From: Nanobdellota archaeon
GTDB taxonomy: Archaea; Nanobdellota; Nanobdellia; Parvarchaeales; Parvarchaeaceae
Length of the DNA stretch: 59,741 nucleotides
Assembly (NCBI GenBank): GCA_021846665.1
Contig: JAJZWM010000002.1
Location: forward strand, 1 to 59,741
Reading direction: 5' to 3'
Shown here: piece by piece, positions 1-8,358 of the stretch
Position numbering within the stretch: position 1 is the stretch's first letter
How the letters are laid out: every line of letters starts with the position of its first letter
The notes under the pieces: model-generated
What the model was told of the DNA's origin: nothing
What the model saw: only the letters and a program-made list of their open reading frames with translations
Databases searched by the model: none
Translations under genes and position numbers: made by a program

Positions 1-60
1 TTTACGATTTACCCATCAAAGGTATCCTGCGACGAAACATGGGGATCAAACACCACTTAA
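1..60 (+). CDS. possible 3' end of a gene entering from the left edge
   Basis: Frame 1 is open from the left edge for 19 codons and ends in TAA at 58-60; the tail reads ...SCDETWGSNTT. The product is not recognisable from so little. Three T-tracts follow directly at 76-102, as expected for an archaeal transcript end, which is the main reason to think a plus-strand gene stops here. A 19-codon open frame can arise by chance, so this is tentative. Confidence 0.3.
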   Translation, partial: FTIYPSKVSCDETWGSNTT

Positions 61-75
61 GTATAATTCTAATGC

Positions 76-102
76 TTTTTGCATGTTTTTTATGCTTTTT
101 TT
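76..102 (+). terminator. T-tract cluster, possible archaeal terminator
   Basis: Three runs of 5, 6 and 7 T lie at 76-80, 86-91 and 96-102, the first and third preceded by ATGC and the second by GCATG. Archaeal RNA polymerase can terminate on such U-rich stretches without a hairpin. The cluster sits just after the stop codon of the partial plus-strand frame ending at 60. Confidence 0.4.
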
Positions 103-208
103 AATGATTTTTGAGCTTTGTTTTCTACCTTTATAGAGTATCTAGATTACGCTTAAAGACTAATTATAACGACAGAAAATAGTCAAAATTGTTGATTTTT
201 CTAGTAAA

Positions 209-742
209 TTATCTACTACCATTCTCACTTTCGCCGCAATATATACACCTATCTATGTTTTCCCTATCATATCGGAATTCTCCTGGGCAATTTTCACTTA
301 TAAATAGAGCACCTACAATCTTAGTAGGTTGGCCGTATTTAATAATCTCTTCTATATGGCCATTGATATAACCAAGAGTAATCTTTCCTTTACTTTCTAA
401 GTATTTATGGATATCAATTGTCCATTTAGTTTTAGCTTTTTTAGAGTTTATATAATATATTCCGCCTTTACCATATAAGATACTGTAACCCTTTTCAGGA
501 TTTTGAAGATTGAGGATATATAGATCGCCATTCGGCAAATGCGCTTTATTTTCTAAGTCTCTTAATACACCCTCAAGATAAGAGCCTTCTGCATGTATAG
601 TAGAGTGGTGCTGGGATTTAGGTAATAGGCCTCTATGGAATATTATCCCTCTATTATCGTATTTATTTATCTCAGTATAGGTATTAAAGTCTCTCTTATA
701 TGATGCTTCTACACCACCAATGCACCCTTCTATTCCTGCCAT
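209..742 (-). CDS. unknown protein with HAE and C-terminal Cys motifs
   Basis: This is a 177-residue soluble protein that I do not recognise. It has a His-Ala-Glu triplet at 50-52 and cysteines at 152, 166 and 169 (CIYC), which could bind zinc. HAE plus CxxC recalls the cytidine-deaminase fold, but the spacing of over 110 residues is far longer than usual, so that reading is weak. The ATG at 742 is preceded by a TATA-like box near 790-798 and a leader of about 25 bases. The same leader type precedes the unrelated gene at 2770-3363. It sits at the edge of the toxin-antitoxin-rich region. Confidence 0.5.
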   Translation of the reverse strand: MAGIEGCIGGVEASYKRDFNTYTEINKYDNRGIIFHRGLLPKSQHHSTIHAEGSYLEGVLRDLENKAHLPNGDLYILNLQNPEKGYSILYGKGGIYYINSKKAKTKWTIDIHKYLESKGKITLGYINGHIEEIIKYGQPTKIVGALFISENCPGEFRYDRENIDRCIYCGESENGSR

Positions 743-885
743 AATTTATTCTTCTAAATTTATTACTATGTAATACTGAGAGAATAACTGATATAAATAG
801 TTTATTTAGAATTTGATACACTTAAAAACTAAAGAGAATGGGCTAAATTAGTCAAAAATTAACCTCTAAACATTACCTCTGCTGA

Positions 886-1296
886 TTAACTTTTATCAGT
901 AACTTTTTTGAAAAGATCTAGATAAGCTTTTACCTTATCATAAACGCGATCTATTACTGTCTTTAAGTCTTCTAAAGATGCAGCAGATTCAAACATATAC
1001 CCGCTTATATTTCTAAATTTTATAAGTAAGTTAAATGCATCTTTTATTCCATCTAATTCTTTATAGATATCCATAATCTTGTTATCATTTACCACCAAAA
1101 TAAATGCATCTAATATGTTGTGTGTTTTTGGGACCTCTTTGTTTTTTGATAATAGAATAGCTTTCATCCCTATCTCAAGAGCCATTTCTAAACAGTATAA
1201 TGCCCCATCGTAATCCTTTTGCTTTATACCGGCACTAGCCAGATCAAACCATCTAGTAGCGCTCTCCATTGCTTTTTTAGATACTATTCTTTCCAT
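886..1296 (-). CDS. HEPN-domain protein, partner of the NTase at 1284-1871
   Basis: This 136-residue all-helical protein has the HEPN pattern: an N-terminal helix with RWFDLA, a helix around GALYCLEMALEIGMKA, a PKTHNI turn near 56-61, and a C-terminal helical hairpin. HEPN proteins are often RNases acting as toxins, neutralised by a minimal nucleotidyltransferase. Here the position of the catalytic Rx4-6H motif reads RNISGY (95-100), so Tyr replaces His and RNase activity is uncertain. The start overlaps the end of the NTase gene by 13 bases, so the two are probably translationally coupled. The second HEPN protein (9165-9587) shares the R..SGY motif. Confidence 0.8.
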   Translation of the reverse strand: MERIVSKKAMESATRWFDLASAGIKQKDYDGALYCLEMALEIGMKAILLSKNKEVPKTHNILDAFILVVNDNKIMDIYKELDGIKDAFNLLIKFRNISGYMFESAASLEDLKTVIDRVYDKVKAYLDLFKKVTDKS

Positions 1297-1871
1297 TCCA
1301 GCACTAAATTATTACCCATTTTTAGCCAGGTATACCTTATTTTCTTAAGATTACTAATAAATTCACTTAATATTCCATCTTTTTCGTATAAGATTATACC
1401 CTCCTCTAATAATGAAATATAAAATGGTCTAAACTCTGCTAAATCTTCTTTCTTTAAAATAACCTCACTTATGTACAGATATAACCCTTTTGTAACTAAT
1501 TTCTGTCTAATAGAGTCAATTTCCTTAATTATTTGCTCTAATTTATCGAAATATGTTAATACATTTCCATCAACAACGACTAATACATCTATGTCACTAT
1601 AACTATTAAAAGTTCCCCGAGCAATTGATCCAAAAAGCATAATTCCAAGAACATTTTTATCCTGTTTAACTTGATCTACAAATGTTAAGATATAATTTTG
1701 TATATCTACGTCTAATTTCAAAAAATTTACTTTTTTCTTTATAAATTCATTAATAACATCAGAAAAGGTAACTTTTCTATTCGACTTTGCCTGTATCACA
1801 GCCTTTGCATCAACAAGTGTATTATATGCATTTTCATCAAGTAAGGTCTGCTTATATTTTTTATTTCTCAT
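1284..1871 (-). CDS. RHH-like/minimal nucleotidyltransferase fusion (antitoxin-like)
   Basis: The protein has 195 residues. Residues about 65-130 carry the polymerase-beta-type NTase signature LFGSIARG (79-86) with metal-binding Asp93 and Asp95 in YSDIDVLV. Residues 1-48 (a KQTLLDENAY strand, then two helices with VTFSDVINEF) resemble a ribbon-helix-helix DNA-binding domain, which ordinary MntA antitoxins lack. It is probably the antitoxin of the HEPN protein downstream, modifying it with AMP, and may also repress its own promoter. An inverted repeat (1882-1896) overlaps the TATA/start region. The family is clear; the RHH assignment and autoregulation are inference. Confidence 0.82.
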   Translation of the reverse strand: MRNKKYKQTLLDENAYNTLVDAKAVIQAKSNRKVTFSDVINEFIKKKVNFLKLDVDIQNYILTFVDQVKQDKNVLGIMLFGSIARGTFNSYSDIDVLVVVDGNVLTYFDKLEQIIKEIDSIRQKLVTKGLYLYISEVILKKEDLAEFRPFYISLLEEGIILYEKDGILSEFISNLKKIRYTWLKMGNNLVLEWKE

Positions 1872-1881
1872 ATGTATTATG

Positions 1882-1903
1882 TATACACTGTGTATATATA
1901 AAA
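1882..1903 (-). promoter_or_regulatory. TATA box and 15-bp palindrome before the NTase gene
   Basis: TATACAC-T-GTGTATA at 1882-1896 is a perfect 7+1+7 inverted repeat, 11-25 bases before the ATG at 1871. It overlaps a TATA-like box read on the minus strand as TTTTATATA (1895-1903). A protein bound here would block transcription start, so it is a candidate operator for the RHH-like domain of the downstream protein. Confidence 0.6.
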
Positions 1904-2042
1904 GTTAGTTCGAATTTAGAACATTTTATTCGGAGATACTAACATACCTTTTAACATAGATTTGATCAAATGCCACTTAATTACAAGGTTATTATGAAAT
2001 TTATACCTAAATAAGCTAAAACTCTAATAATAGAAATAAAGC

Positions 2043-2588
2043 TTACATGGTCTTTACTTCTTTCTTCCTCTCATCTCTTAACTCAAATATAACCGTTTGT
2101 ATCTTCTTAGCTTCATCTACATTCAAGGCCCTAAGATAATTTACGCTTGGTATCCGCCTATTATTTACCATTATCATTCCACCAATAGCAGATATATAAA
2201 GAGAAGTTAATCCAAGAATCCTATCTAATATAGATCTGTTAAGTATAACATCCTGAACCATCTCAAGAGGCAATGAATCTACTGAGTAACCTATTACACC
2301 TCTTCCGCTTATTAGCCTCTTATTTGTTATCCAGTATCTATATTTATTGTAAGATACCATAGAAACGAAAATTCCAATTAGTATAATGGCGACCATAATA
2401 CCAAAGAAGGATATAAGAATATACGGAGTTGGAAGGGGCGGAGTACCGGTTGCTAAAAGTAAGGAACTAAAAGCCGCAATAACAATACCAGCTACAACCA
2501 CTCCAATGAATCTCTGCAGTATGAAACCTTTTTTGTTGGGCCTAACTTCATATTTTACAACTTCTCCCTGCTGCAAAGAAAAAGGCAA
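2043..2588 (-). CDS. membrane protein with bacterial-type PH domain (bPH2/DUF304-like)
   Basis: The protein has 181 residues. Two hydrophobic segments at about 26-47 and 55-77 are followed by a C-terminal domain opening with YWITNKRLI and continuing through LPLEMVQDVILNRSILDRILGLTSLYI, which is the usual bPH2/YdbS-like pattern. The domain should lie in the cytosol; the molecular role of the family is poorly known. The only in-frame start I see is TTG at 2588, since no ATG lies upstream before a stop. The box TTTAAATA (minus strand, near 2629-2637) would give a leader of about 18 bases. It appears monocistronic. Confidence 0.7.
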   Translation of the reverse strand: MPFSLQQGEVVKYEVRPNKKGFILQRFIGVVVAGIVIAAFSSLLLATGTPPLPTPYILISFFGIMVAIILIGIFVSMVSYNKYRYWITNKRLISGRGVIGYSVDSLPLEMVQDVILNRSILDRILGLTSLYISAIGGMIMVNNRRIPSVNYLRALNVDEAKKIQTVIFELRDERKKEVKTM

Positions 2589-2769
2589 TTCTGCTTCTGC
2601 CGCTATTATGATAAGAGGTTTATAAGATATTTAAAGCTTTCTACAGTAATGTGGAAAATAATAAATAAACTACCCATTTATCGTAATTATGACCTTAACC
2701 CCTGATTAAATTTGAAGATTAATTAAAATAGACAAAAAATCGGACAAATAGCTGTTTTGCACGAGTTAT

Positions 2770-3363
2770 CTACGACTTTGAGTCTTTATCCCCTTCCAGC
2801 ACATAGAAATCCGGATAAACATCTTTATAGAGGGCTTTCCCTTTATAATTAATAGGGAAAGTTCTCCATCTGTCTTCTTCAAGTTTTTCTTCATACTTTT
2901 TCTCAAGTACTTCTTCCCATTTTCCGGGTTCATACTCTGTAATATCCGTGGTAAGGCCATGTTTCAAATAACGAGGATCAAATGAGTAAAGACTCAATAT
3001 AAGTACTCTTTTAAAGTTCCTGCGACTAGTGCTGTATAAATCTAATACGTCTATATCGAATTGAGGGACGGTATGAAATTCAGGGTCTGAAGGAACATAT
3101 GTGAGTATAATTTTATAAATCCCTGTTTTAATTGTATCTTTAATGCCGGTTTTAATTTCTGTCCGACGATGGCCAGTGCGATCAACGTTATAACAATTCT
3201 TCTGCAGAAAAACTGACATTTCATATAATTTTCTTATTCTTTCTATTTCCTCGTTTCCGGTGTTAGTCGGACCAACAGACCTGCCACAAATTGGCTTTCT
3301 AACCTCTTTTTCATGTTTATTGTTTTCCTCGCTAATTATACCGTCTAATTTTTCTTTTCCCAT
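2770..3363 (-). CDS. unknown soluble protein, possibly with a leader ORF
   Basis: This is a 197-residue charged protein without recognisable motifs, signal peptide or membrane segment. Its C-terminal third is rich in aromatic and Glu/Lys residues. ATG at 3363 is used here. Twenty codons upstream, in the same frame, is another ATG (3423) followed by 17 more codons and a TAA. The protein may therefore have lost its first residues to a nonsense change, or it may have a coupled leader peptide. The promoter region is related to that of the gene at 209-742. Confidence 0.5.
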   Translation of the reverse strand: MGKEKLDGIISEENNKHEKEVRKPICGRSVGPTNTGNEEIERIRKLYEMSVFLQKNCYNVDRTGHRRTEIKTGIKDTIKTGIYKIILTYVPSDPEFHTVPQFDIDVLDLYSTSRRNFKRVLILSLYSFDPRYLKHGLTTDITEYEPGKWEEVLEKKYEEKLEEDRWRTFPINYKGKALYKDVYPDFYVLEGDKDSKS

Positions 3364-3366
3364 ATT

Positions 3367-3423
3367 TTACCTTCTAATATGGTCTAAAACTTTATCTAGA
3401 GTCTCTTTTTCTGGCATTTCCAT
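3367..3423 (-). CDS. 18-codon leader ORF or in-frame remnant
   Basis: The ATG at 3423 opens 18 codons (MEMPEKETLDKVLDHIRR) ending in TAA at 3367-3369, three bases before the ATG of the 197-residue gene and in the same reading frame. It is either a short leader peptide coupled to that gene or the original N-terminus cut off by one stop codon. The peptide is plausibly helical, and nothing else identifies it. Confidence 0.35.
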   Translation of the reverse strand: MEMPEKETLDKVLDHIRR

Positions 3424-3560
3424 AGTTTATCTTCTTAAATTCATTACTACGGAGTATTATAGAAAATAGGTTATATAAATACTTTATTGGGGAGGATAAA
3501 AAGATTAAAAACAAGAGTTTAATTGATTAGTCATGTTTTACATCTTGCAAATACTTAAAC

Positions 3561-4100
3561 TTAGGAGTTTAATTCCTTTACACCCTTTTTCTCCCACATT
3601 TTATGGCTATTTTTAATTATATTTTCAGTTGTACTTTCCATCCAAAGAGAATCTACGTATTCTTTGTTTATTTTCAGAACTTTTCCCATTAGACCAACCT
3701 TTTTACCACCAGACTTACTAAATAAAGTTATAGATGCCTTATTTAACGGAATTGTATTCATTAGGATGATTTTTATACCCCTATTAAGCACACTTTTAGC
3801 TATATCATATACCATATAATAAGATAATCCGCTACCTCTAAATCCTTTAGCTACAAAATACCCTATCTCTCCAACATGTTTACTATAATAAATCCCATGT
3901 ACTGTTGTTGGTCTAGTAACATTAAAACTAGCAACTTTCTTTGAATTATAAAAAGCAGTCAATATATAGTTATTAATCTGGCGTCTACTAACTTTTTTGC
4001 CATTTATAATTACTCTAGAGATAACTCTTTCGCTCTGTACTTTTTCTATTTTTACTTCTCTACCATCTTTAAGTTTTATCAACATATCGAAATTAAACAT
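3561..4100 (-). CDS. GNAT-family N-acetyltransferase
   Basis: The protein has 179 residues. The central region EIGYFVAKGFRGSGLSYYM (78-96) matches GNAT motif A, with RGSGLS (88-93) as the acetyl-CoA pyrophosphate loop, followed by the helix and strand carrying IILMNTIPLN and KASITLFSKSGGKKVG (motif B). It should transfer an acetyl group from acetyl-CoA to an amine. The substrate cannot be told from sequence. The N-terminal 50 residues are basic and not typical of the family. It is transcribed alone. Confidence 0.8.
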   Translation of the reverse strand: MFNFDMLIKLKDGREVKIEKVQSERVISRVIINGKKVSRRQINNYILTAFYNSKKVASFNVTRPTTVHGIYYSKHVGEIGYFVAKGFRGSGLSYYMVYDIAKSVLNRGIKIILMNTIPLNKASITLFSKSGGKKVGLMGKVLKINKEYVDSLWMESTTENIIKNSHKMWEKKGVKELNS

Positions 4101-4202
4101 TATAGATTTATTAACTTACATAATATAGATATATTTTTATTGAGAATTTTATACAGAACTTATTAACTTAGATTTATTTGCTCAAAAATAATAAAATAGT
4201 TA

Positions 4203-5078
4203 ATGGAATTAGAACTTGGTATATTACTAGCGTTAGCTACACTTTTTTTATGGGGTGGCGGAGATTTCCTTATACAAAGAACAACAAGAAAATTTGGAGA
4301 TTGGGAGACTACATTTCTTATTGCAGCAGTAGGTACTGTCATTCTAACACCACTTGCTTATCAGGATATAATAAGGTACCTAAGTTCTGTAACAATAATT
4401 GTAGTATCAATTATAGCTTCGGTTTTTGTGATTGCTGCTTCAATATTTGATTTTGAATCATTAAAAAAGGGAAAAATTGCAGCGGTAGAGCCTCTTCTAG
4501 CCCTGGAAATCCCAACGGTTGCAGTTTTCTCATTTATCTTATTAAACAAAGGATTATCGGCATTCGAGATATTGCTTATTTCTATAGTAATTATTGGTTT
4601 AGTTCTTGTTTCATTAAAGGAATATAATTTCAAGCTATTAAGATCAAAAGGACTTGAAAAGGGGGTGATATTAATGACAATTGCAGCCATTCTTATGGGA
4701 GGAACTGCTTTTTTTATTGGATACGGTTCACGGATAACTAATCCTTTTTTTATAAACTGGTTTATTGATTTAATCATCACTATCTCTATAGCTATTTACC
4801 TTTTCTTTAATGGTAACCTGCACCATCTTATAAGAAATACCCTAAAATTTCCAAAACTTGTACTCACTACCTCTATTTTTGACAATCTTGCATGGATATC
4901 GTTTGCAGCTGCTGTACTTTATATACCGATAACTATAGCAATGACTGTATCCGAAAATTTCATAGTAGTTGCAGTTTTATTAGGCTTAATTATTAATAAA
5001 GAGGCTTTACGATCTCATCAAAAAATTGGATTTATTCTAGCACTTGTTGGAACAGTTATACTCTGCTTATCAATATAA
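4203..5078 (+). CDS. EamA/DMT-superfamily transporter
   Basis: The protein has 291 residues with about ten hydrophobic segments arranged as two repeats of five. The N-terminus LATLFLWGGGDFLIQR is typical of EamA permeases, and the second half ends with a final helix GFILALVGTVILCLSI. Members export or import amino acids, nucleotides or other metabolites; the substrate here is unknown. It is the only plus-strand gene in the first 10 kb. Confidence 0.8.
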   Translation: MELELGILLALATLFLWGGGDFLIQRTTRKFGDWETTFLIAAVGTVILTPLAYQDIIRYLSSVTIIVVSIIASVFVIAASIFDFESLKKGKIAAVEPLLALEIPTVAVFSFILLNKGLSAFEILLISIVIIGLVLVSLKEYNFKLLRSKGLEKGVILMTIAAILMGGTAFFIGYGSRITNPFFINWFIDLIITISIAIYLFFNGNLHHLIRNTLKFPKLVLTTSIFDNLAWISFAAAVLYIPITIAMTVSENFIVVAVLLGLIINKEALRSHQKIGFILALVGTVILCLSI

Positions 5079-5156
5079 AAGAAAAGAGAGATTTTTATTA
5101 TAGATATAAATACAGATTAAAGATATGTTAAAATTGTTATATTATCAAACTATTTA

Positions 5157-5546
5157 TTATCGATTATATTTCATTAGTTCATTAAGTTTTTCCTCAAATT
5201 CTCTCTTAGATATCTCACCATTTACATATCTTCTCTTTAATATATCTTCTGGACTTTCGTAGTTATACCACCTATAATGAGGTCTGTGATACCTGTATTT
5301 TCCTGGTAAAAACCAGCTTATAATCCATAATATAAAAAGCACACCTAACAATGCGTCAAATGCATTCCAAAATATGTTATGGGAATAATTAAATGGAAAA
5401 GAGATTATAGCTAATATCGCAGCAAAAACAGCTGCAACTATAACAATAAGTATTAAAATACGAAAAATTAAACGAAATAATCCATCAAAAGGATCGAAAT
5501 CATATTGATTAGAAGCCCAATTAGTTTTCTGTGTTTTACTTGTCAT
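5157..5546 (-). CDS. small membrane protein with C-terminal SHOCT domain
   Basis: The protein has 129 residues. A short polar N-terminus is followed by two membrane segments (about 26-50 and 58-80) and a Tyr/His/Arg-rich stretch (PGKYRYHRPHYRWYNY). The last 30 residues form a SHOCT module (SPEDILKRRYVNGEISKREFEEKLNELM). SHOCT modules are thought to mediate oligomerisation or docking, and no enzymatic activity is expected. It lies beside the very AT-rich gap at 5547-5865. Confidence 0.75.
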   Translation of the reverse strand: MTSKTQKTNWASNQYDFDPFDGLFRLIFRILILIVIVAAVFAAILAIISFPFNYSHNIFWNAFDALLGVLFILWIISWFLPGKYRYHRPHYRWYNYESPEDILKRRYVNGEISKREFEEKLNELMKYNR

Positions 5547-5865
5547 ATCTTAGAAATGCTTTATAAATTTAAATGATTTATTATAATAAATATAATAATA
5601 TTTTAATATATTTTATATTAAATATATATTTTATTATTAAATCATTTAATTTGATATAAATAATAAATATTTTCATAGATTGTTTTTATTGAGTTATCTA
5701 TTATACATAATATGATATAATAATATAATTTATAATAATTATATAAATAATATTATATTGATATTAGTAATATCTAAATATATGTAAAATTATGAATTCA
5801 TAAATAATGCAATATCTTTCTTTTAATTTAAATGATTCTAGACGCAATAATAAGTATTAATTATC
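5547..5865. other. extreme A/T stretch with repeated AATTTAAATGATT element
   Basis: No gene is visible here. Bases 5581-5640 contain no G or C at all, and 5581-5820 contain 20 G/C in 240 by hand count (about 8%). The element AATTTAAATGATT occurs near each end (5567-5579 and 5825-5837), and TAAATCATTT at 5638-5647 is the inverse of AAATGATTTA at 5571-5580. The stretch could be an easily melted element, a protein-binding or nucleoid region, or a decayed gene. No cdc6/orc1 gene is nearby, so I do not call an origin. Confidence 0.55.
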
Positions 5866-6288
5866 TTATGCTATCAAATGTTTTATTCCTGATATTATAT
5901 CATTCTCATTCAGATTTTCATTAGCGATCTTAAAAACTTCCTCATCAAACTGTTCACTTTTATATTCATGTATAAGTTTATTTCTAATGTCCCTTAACCT
6001 CCTTATCTTCTCGTTTATATTGTCTTTAAAAATTTCTGAAAAAGCTGCGATCAATGATAAATCTTCTCCAACGACTTTTAAATTTAGCTCTTTGTAAAGA
6101 ATAGCGAGTATGTCTATCTCAGTATCGCTTATCAATTGGAGTCTTCTCTCAACAGTGCTTTTAACAAGTATGTTGCTTTTTTTATATTCCTCTTGTGTCT
6201 TTGGTAAAACTTGGGCAAGTTCCTTTGAAAATCTTTCTAAATCCAGAGATTTTTCTAGTATCCTATCCTTTATTGTTTCATTATTCAT
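5866..6288 (-). CDS. hepT: HepT-like HEPN toxin (DUF86)
   Basis: The protein has 140 residues, all helical. RDIRNKLIHEY near the C-terminus holds the complete catalytic motif Arg102-x4-His107 followed by x-Tyr109. This is the Rx4HxY motif of HepT toxins, in which the Tyr is the site modified by MntA in studied systems. It should be an RNase toxin held in check by the NTase encoded just upstream. The ATG overlaps the NTase stop by four bases (ATGA). Of the three HEPN proteins in the window, this is the only one with the full RNase motif. Confidence 0.85.
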   Translation of the reverse strand: MNNETIKDRILEKSLDLERFSKELAQVLPKTQEEYKKSNILVKSTVERRLQLISDTEIDILAILYKELNLKVVGEDLSLIAAFSEIFKDNINEKIRRLRDIRNKLIHEYKSEQFDEEVFKIANENLNENDIISGIKHLIA

Positions 6289-6797
6289 ACAGTTTTTAAT
6301 GCCTCTCTTAATGTATGCCTTAAATCGGCAGATTTCTTTATTAAAGCAATTGTATAATCATACAAAACAGAACTATTTGAGCAGTATAAAACAACTGCAT
6401 CATTAAAAACGTTGATTTGAACTTCAGCAGGAAGAGAATTGATTATAGAAAGATCTAAGTAATCTTCTCCACCCAAAAATGATACATAATCAGAGTATAC
6501 CTTTGAAGAATCCTCTGATTTATATAATAATAAACCTATATCGACATCTCTGAAATCAGGATCTTTTCTAGCGTAACTGCCAAATAAAATGACTGATAGT
6601 ATCCTATCATCTTTTTTTGACTTTTCTACTATCTTTTCAATTAAGAAATTTATTTTATTTATAGTCTTTGTCCATCTAATCAAAGATTCCTCTGCAGCTT
6701 TACTTATGGCCCCTCTGCCGTAACCAAAACGCTTCATAGCAGTAGCTCTAAATGATTGATCAATTCTTTCTGTAGAATATATCTTTATTTGAGACAT
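6285..6797 (-). CDS. mntA: RHH-like/MntA nucleotidyltransferase antitoxin
   Basis: The protein has 170 residues. The NTase signature is LFGSYARKDPDFRDVDIGLLL, with Gly73-Ser74 and metal-binding Asp84 and Asp86. The first 45 residues (QIKIYSTERIDQSF strand and helix, then YGRGAISKAAEESLIRW) look like a ribbon-helix-helix DNA-binding domain, an addition to standard MntA. It probably AMPylates the HepT partner and may repress the operon. A perfect 14-bp palindrome sits at the predicted start of transcription. The family assignment is strong; DNA binding is inference. Confidence 0.85.
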   Translation of the reverse strand: MSQIKIYSTERIDQSFRATAMKRFGYGRGAISKAAEESLIRWTKTINKINFLIEKIVEKSKKDDRILSVILFGSYARKDPDFRDVDIGLLLYKSEDSSKVYSDYVSFLGGEDYLDLSIINSLPAEVQINVFNDAVVLYCSNSSVLYDYTIALIKKSADLRHTLREALKTV

Positions 6798-6800
6798 ATT

Positions 6801-6827
6801 AGAACTATAGTTCTTTTAGTATAAATA
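6801..6827 (-). promoter_or_regulatory. TATA box and 14-bp palindrome before mntA/hepT
   Basis: AGAACTATAGTTCT (6801-6814) is a perfect palindrome 4-17 bases before the ATG at 6797. A TATA-like box, plus-strand TATAAATA at 6820-6827, lies 23-30 bases before it, fitting a leaderless transcript. A repressor on the palindrome would cover the start site. Confidence 0.6.
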
Positions 6828-6939
6828 ATTTATTATAAAGTTATATAAGAATACTTAATTTATTTATAGTAGTATTCTAAGATATAAATCAAAAGCAAAT
6901 AAATAAAACCAATTTAAATAATAATAAGCAATTAAAAGT

Positions 6940-8298
6940 TTACTTTATCTTTGAAAGATCTTCCTTGTAGGTTTCCTTGGAAAGCAAAGCTGAAGATAGT
7001 ATGAATATCTCACCTACTATTATCCCTATCGCTGTAATCCACCAAAAAGAACCTAAAGCCGCATGTAATGTAGTTACGTTTGTAGTATTAGTTAAAGGAT
7101 TCACTGCACCAACTGCTGCTAGTATTATAACTGAACTCCAAGAACCCACTATAAACCCGCCGTTAAATGCTATCCCTACACCAGTGCTCCTTACTCTAGT
7201 AGGGAATTTCTCTGCCAGGTAAGCAGGTATAACTCCATACGCTCCTGTTGTTACAAATGCCAATACTGATGCTAAAAAGCCGGCCATTAATATACCGTAA
7301 GCTCCAGTGAACATCCCATACATTGTTGGAAATGCCAGTATTATTGCTAATCCTGAAAATATATATAATGCTTTCTTCCTTCCAATAAGATCACTTATAT
7401 AACCTGAGGAGAAGTACCCAAGTAATGAAGTTAAAATCGCGACTATAACTATATACAAGAAATCAGGAAAACCTATCCCAAAGAATTCTGGCAAAGTAGT
7501 TGGATAAAATCCTAAAGTTAAACTGTATATCCATGCTATTCCTGTCATTGCAAGTAAACCTACAAAAAATGAGTTTCTATACTGCTTGTTCGAAAAAACT
7601 GTTTTAATTGGATGTGGATCAAGCTTTTTCTTCTTACTTATATCTGACCAAAGATATGATTCAGGCATTCTCAGCCTTATTATTAAACCAACTATTACTG
7701 GTATTATACCTATAAAGAAGAACACTCTCCATCCAGCACCGTAAGCAGCGCTTATAAATGAGCTACCATAAGCTGTCCTTAAAGTAAGATATACTCCTCC
7801 GGCTAGGGCATAACCGATAGGATAACCGCCTTGTAAAAGAGAGCCTATTCTGCCCCTGTATTTTGTATTTACACTTTCTGTCACTATAGAAGAGCTGTTC
7901 CCGTATTCTCCTCCGGCAAATACGCCGGTTATCATTCTGAAAAGCGCAAGAAATATTGGTGCTGCTATACCAATCTGTGCATAAGTAGGCAACAGGCCAG
8001 TCGCAAATATTATAATTCCCAATCCTAATAAGGTAATTACCATTGCCAGTTTTCTTCCTCTTCTATCTGCAAATCTACCGAATATAAGACCACCGACGGG
8101 CCTGAAAACAAGGCTTATGAAATATATTGCAAACGCCCCTATTATAGCTAGGATAAGATCACCAGCTGGGAAAAACAACGTAGCGATCACTGGAACAAGA
8201 AGAAACATTGCGCTTAAGTCATAAGAATCTAGAATCCAGCCTGATAAACCGCCAGCAAATATTCCTTTTAGTTTTTTGCCGTTTATACCCAGTTGCAT
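6940..8298 (-). CDS. MFS transporter (organic acid/sugar type)
   Basis: The protein has 452 residues and about 12 membrane segments. The loop after segment 2 reads GRFADRRGRKLAMV and its counterpart in the second half SGYISDLIGRKKALY, both matching the MFS loop 2-3 signature. The start GWILDSYDLSAMFLLVP resembles proton-coupled carboxylate or sialate carriers of the major facilitator superfamily, so a small organic acid is a fair guess. The gene is monocistronic, with an AT-rich gap on both sides. Confidence 0.82.
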   Translation of the reverse strand: MQLGINGKKLKGIFAGGLSGWILDSYDLSAMFLLVPVIATLFFPAGDLILAIIGAFAIYFISLVFRPVGGLIFGRFADRRGRKLAMVITLLGLGIIIFATGLLPTYAQIGIAAPIFLALFRMITGVFAGGEYGNSSSIVTESVNTKYRGRIGSLLQGGYPIGYALAGGVYLTLRTAYGSSFISAAYGAGWRVFFFIGIIPVIVGLIIRLRMPESYLWSDISKKKKLDPHPIKTVFSNKQYRNSFFVGLLAMTGIAWIYSLTLGFYPTTLPEFFGIGFPDFLYIVIVAILTSLLGYFSSGYISDLIGRKKALYIFSGLAIILAFPTMYGMFTGAYGILMAGFLASVLAFVTTGAYGVIPAYLAEKFPTRVRSTGVGIAFNGGFIVGSWSSVIILAAVGAVNPLTNTTNVTTLHAALGSFWWITAIGIIVGEIFILSSALLSKETYKEDLSKIK

Positions 8299-8358
8299 TT
8301 AAATTTCAACATTTTTAAGTATTTAAATATTACTTTTATTAGTAATCTATGGGTATAT

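Noticed and set aside
44-1980. Similar 17-base stretches GATCAAACACCACTTAA (44-60) and GATCAAATGCCACTTAA (1964-1980)
   Set aside because: They match at 15 of 17 positions, but the second is preceded by in-frame stop codons and the flanks do not match, so neither a duplicated gene end nor an attachment site is supported.
5547-5865. Replication origin in the A/T-only stretch
   Set aside because: There is no cdc6/orc1 gene nearby and no recognisable origin recognition boxes, so AT-richness alone is not enough.
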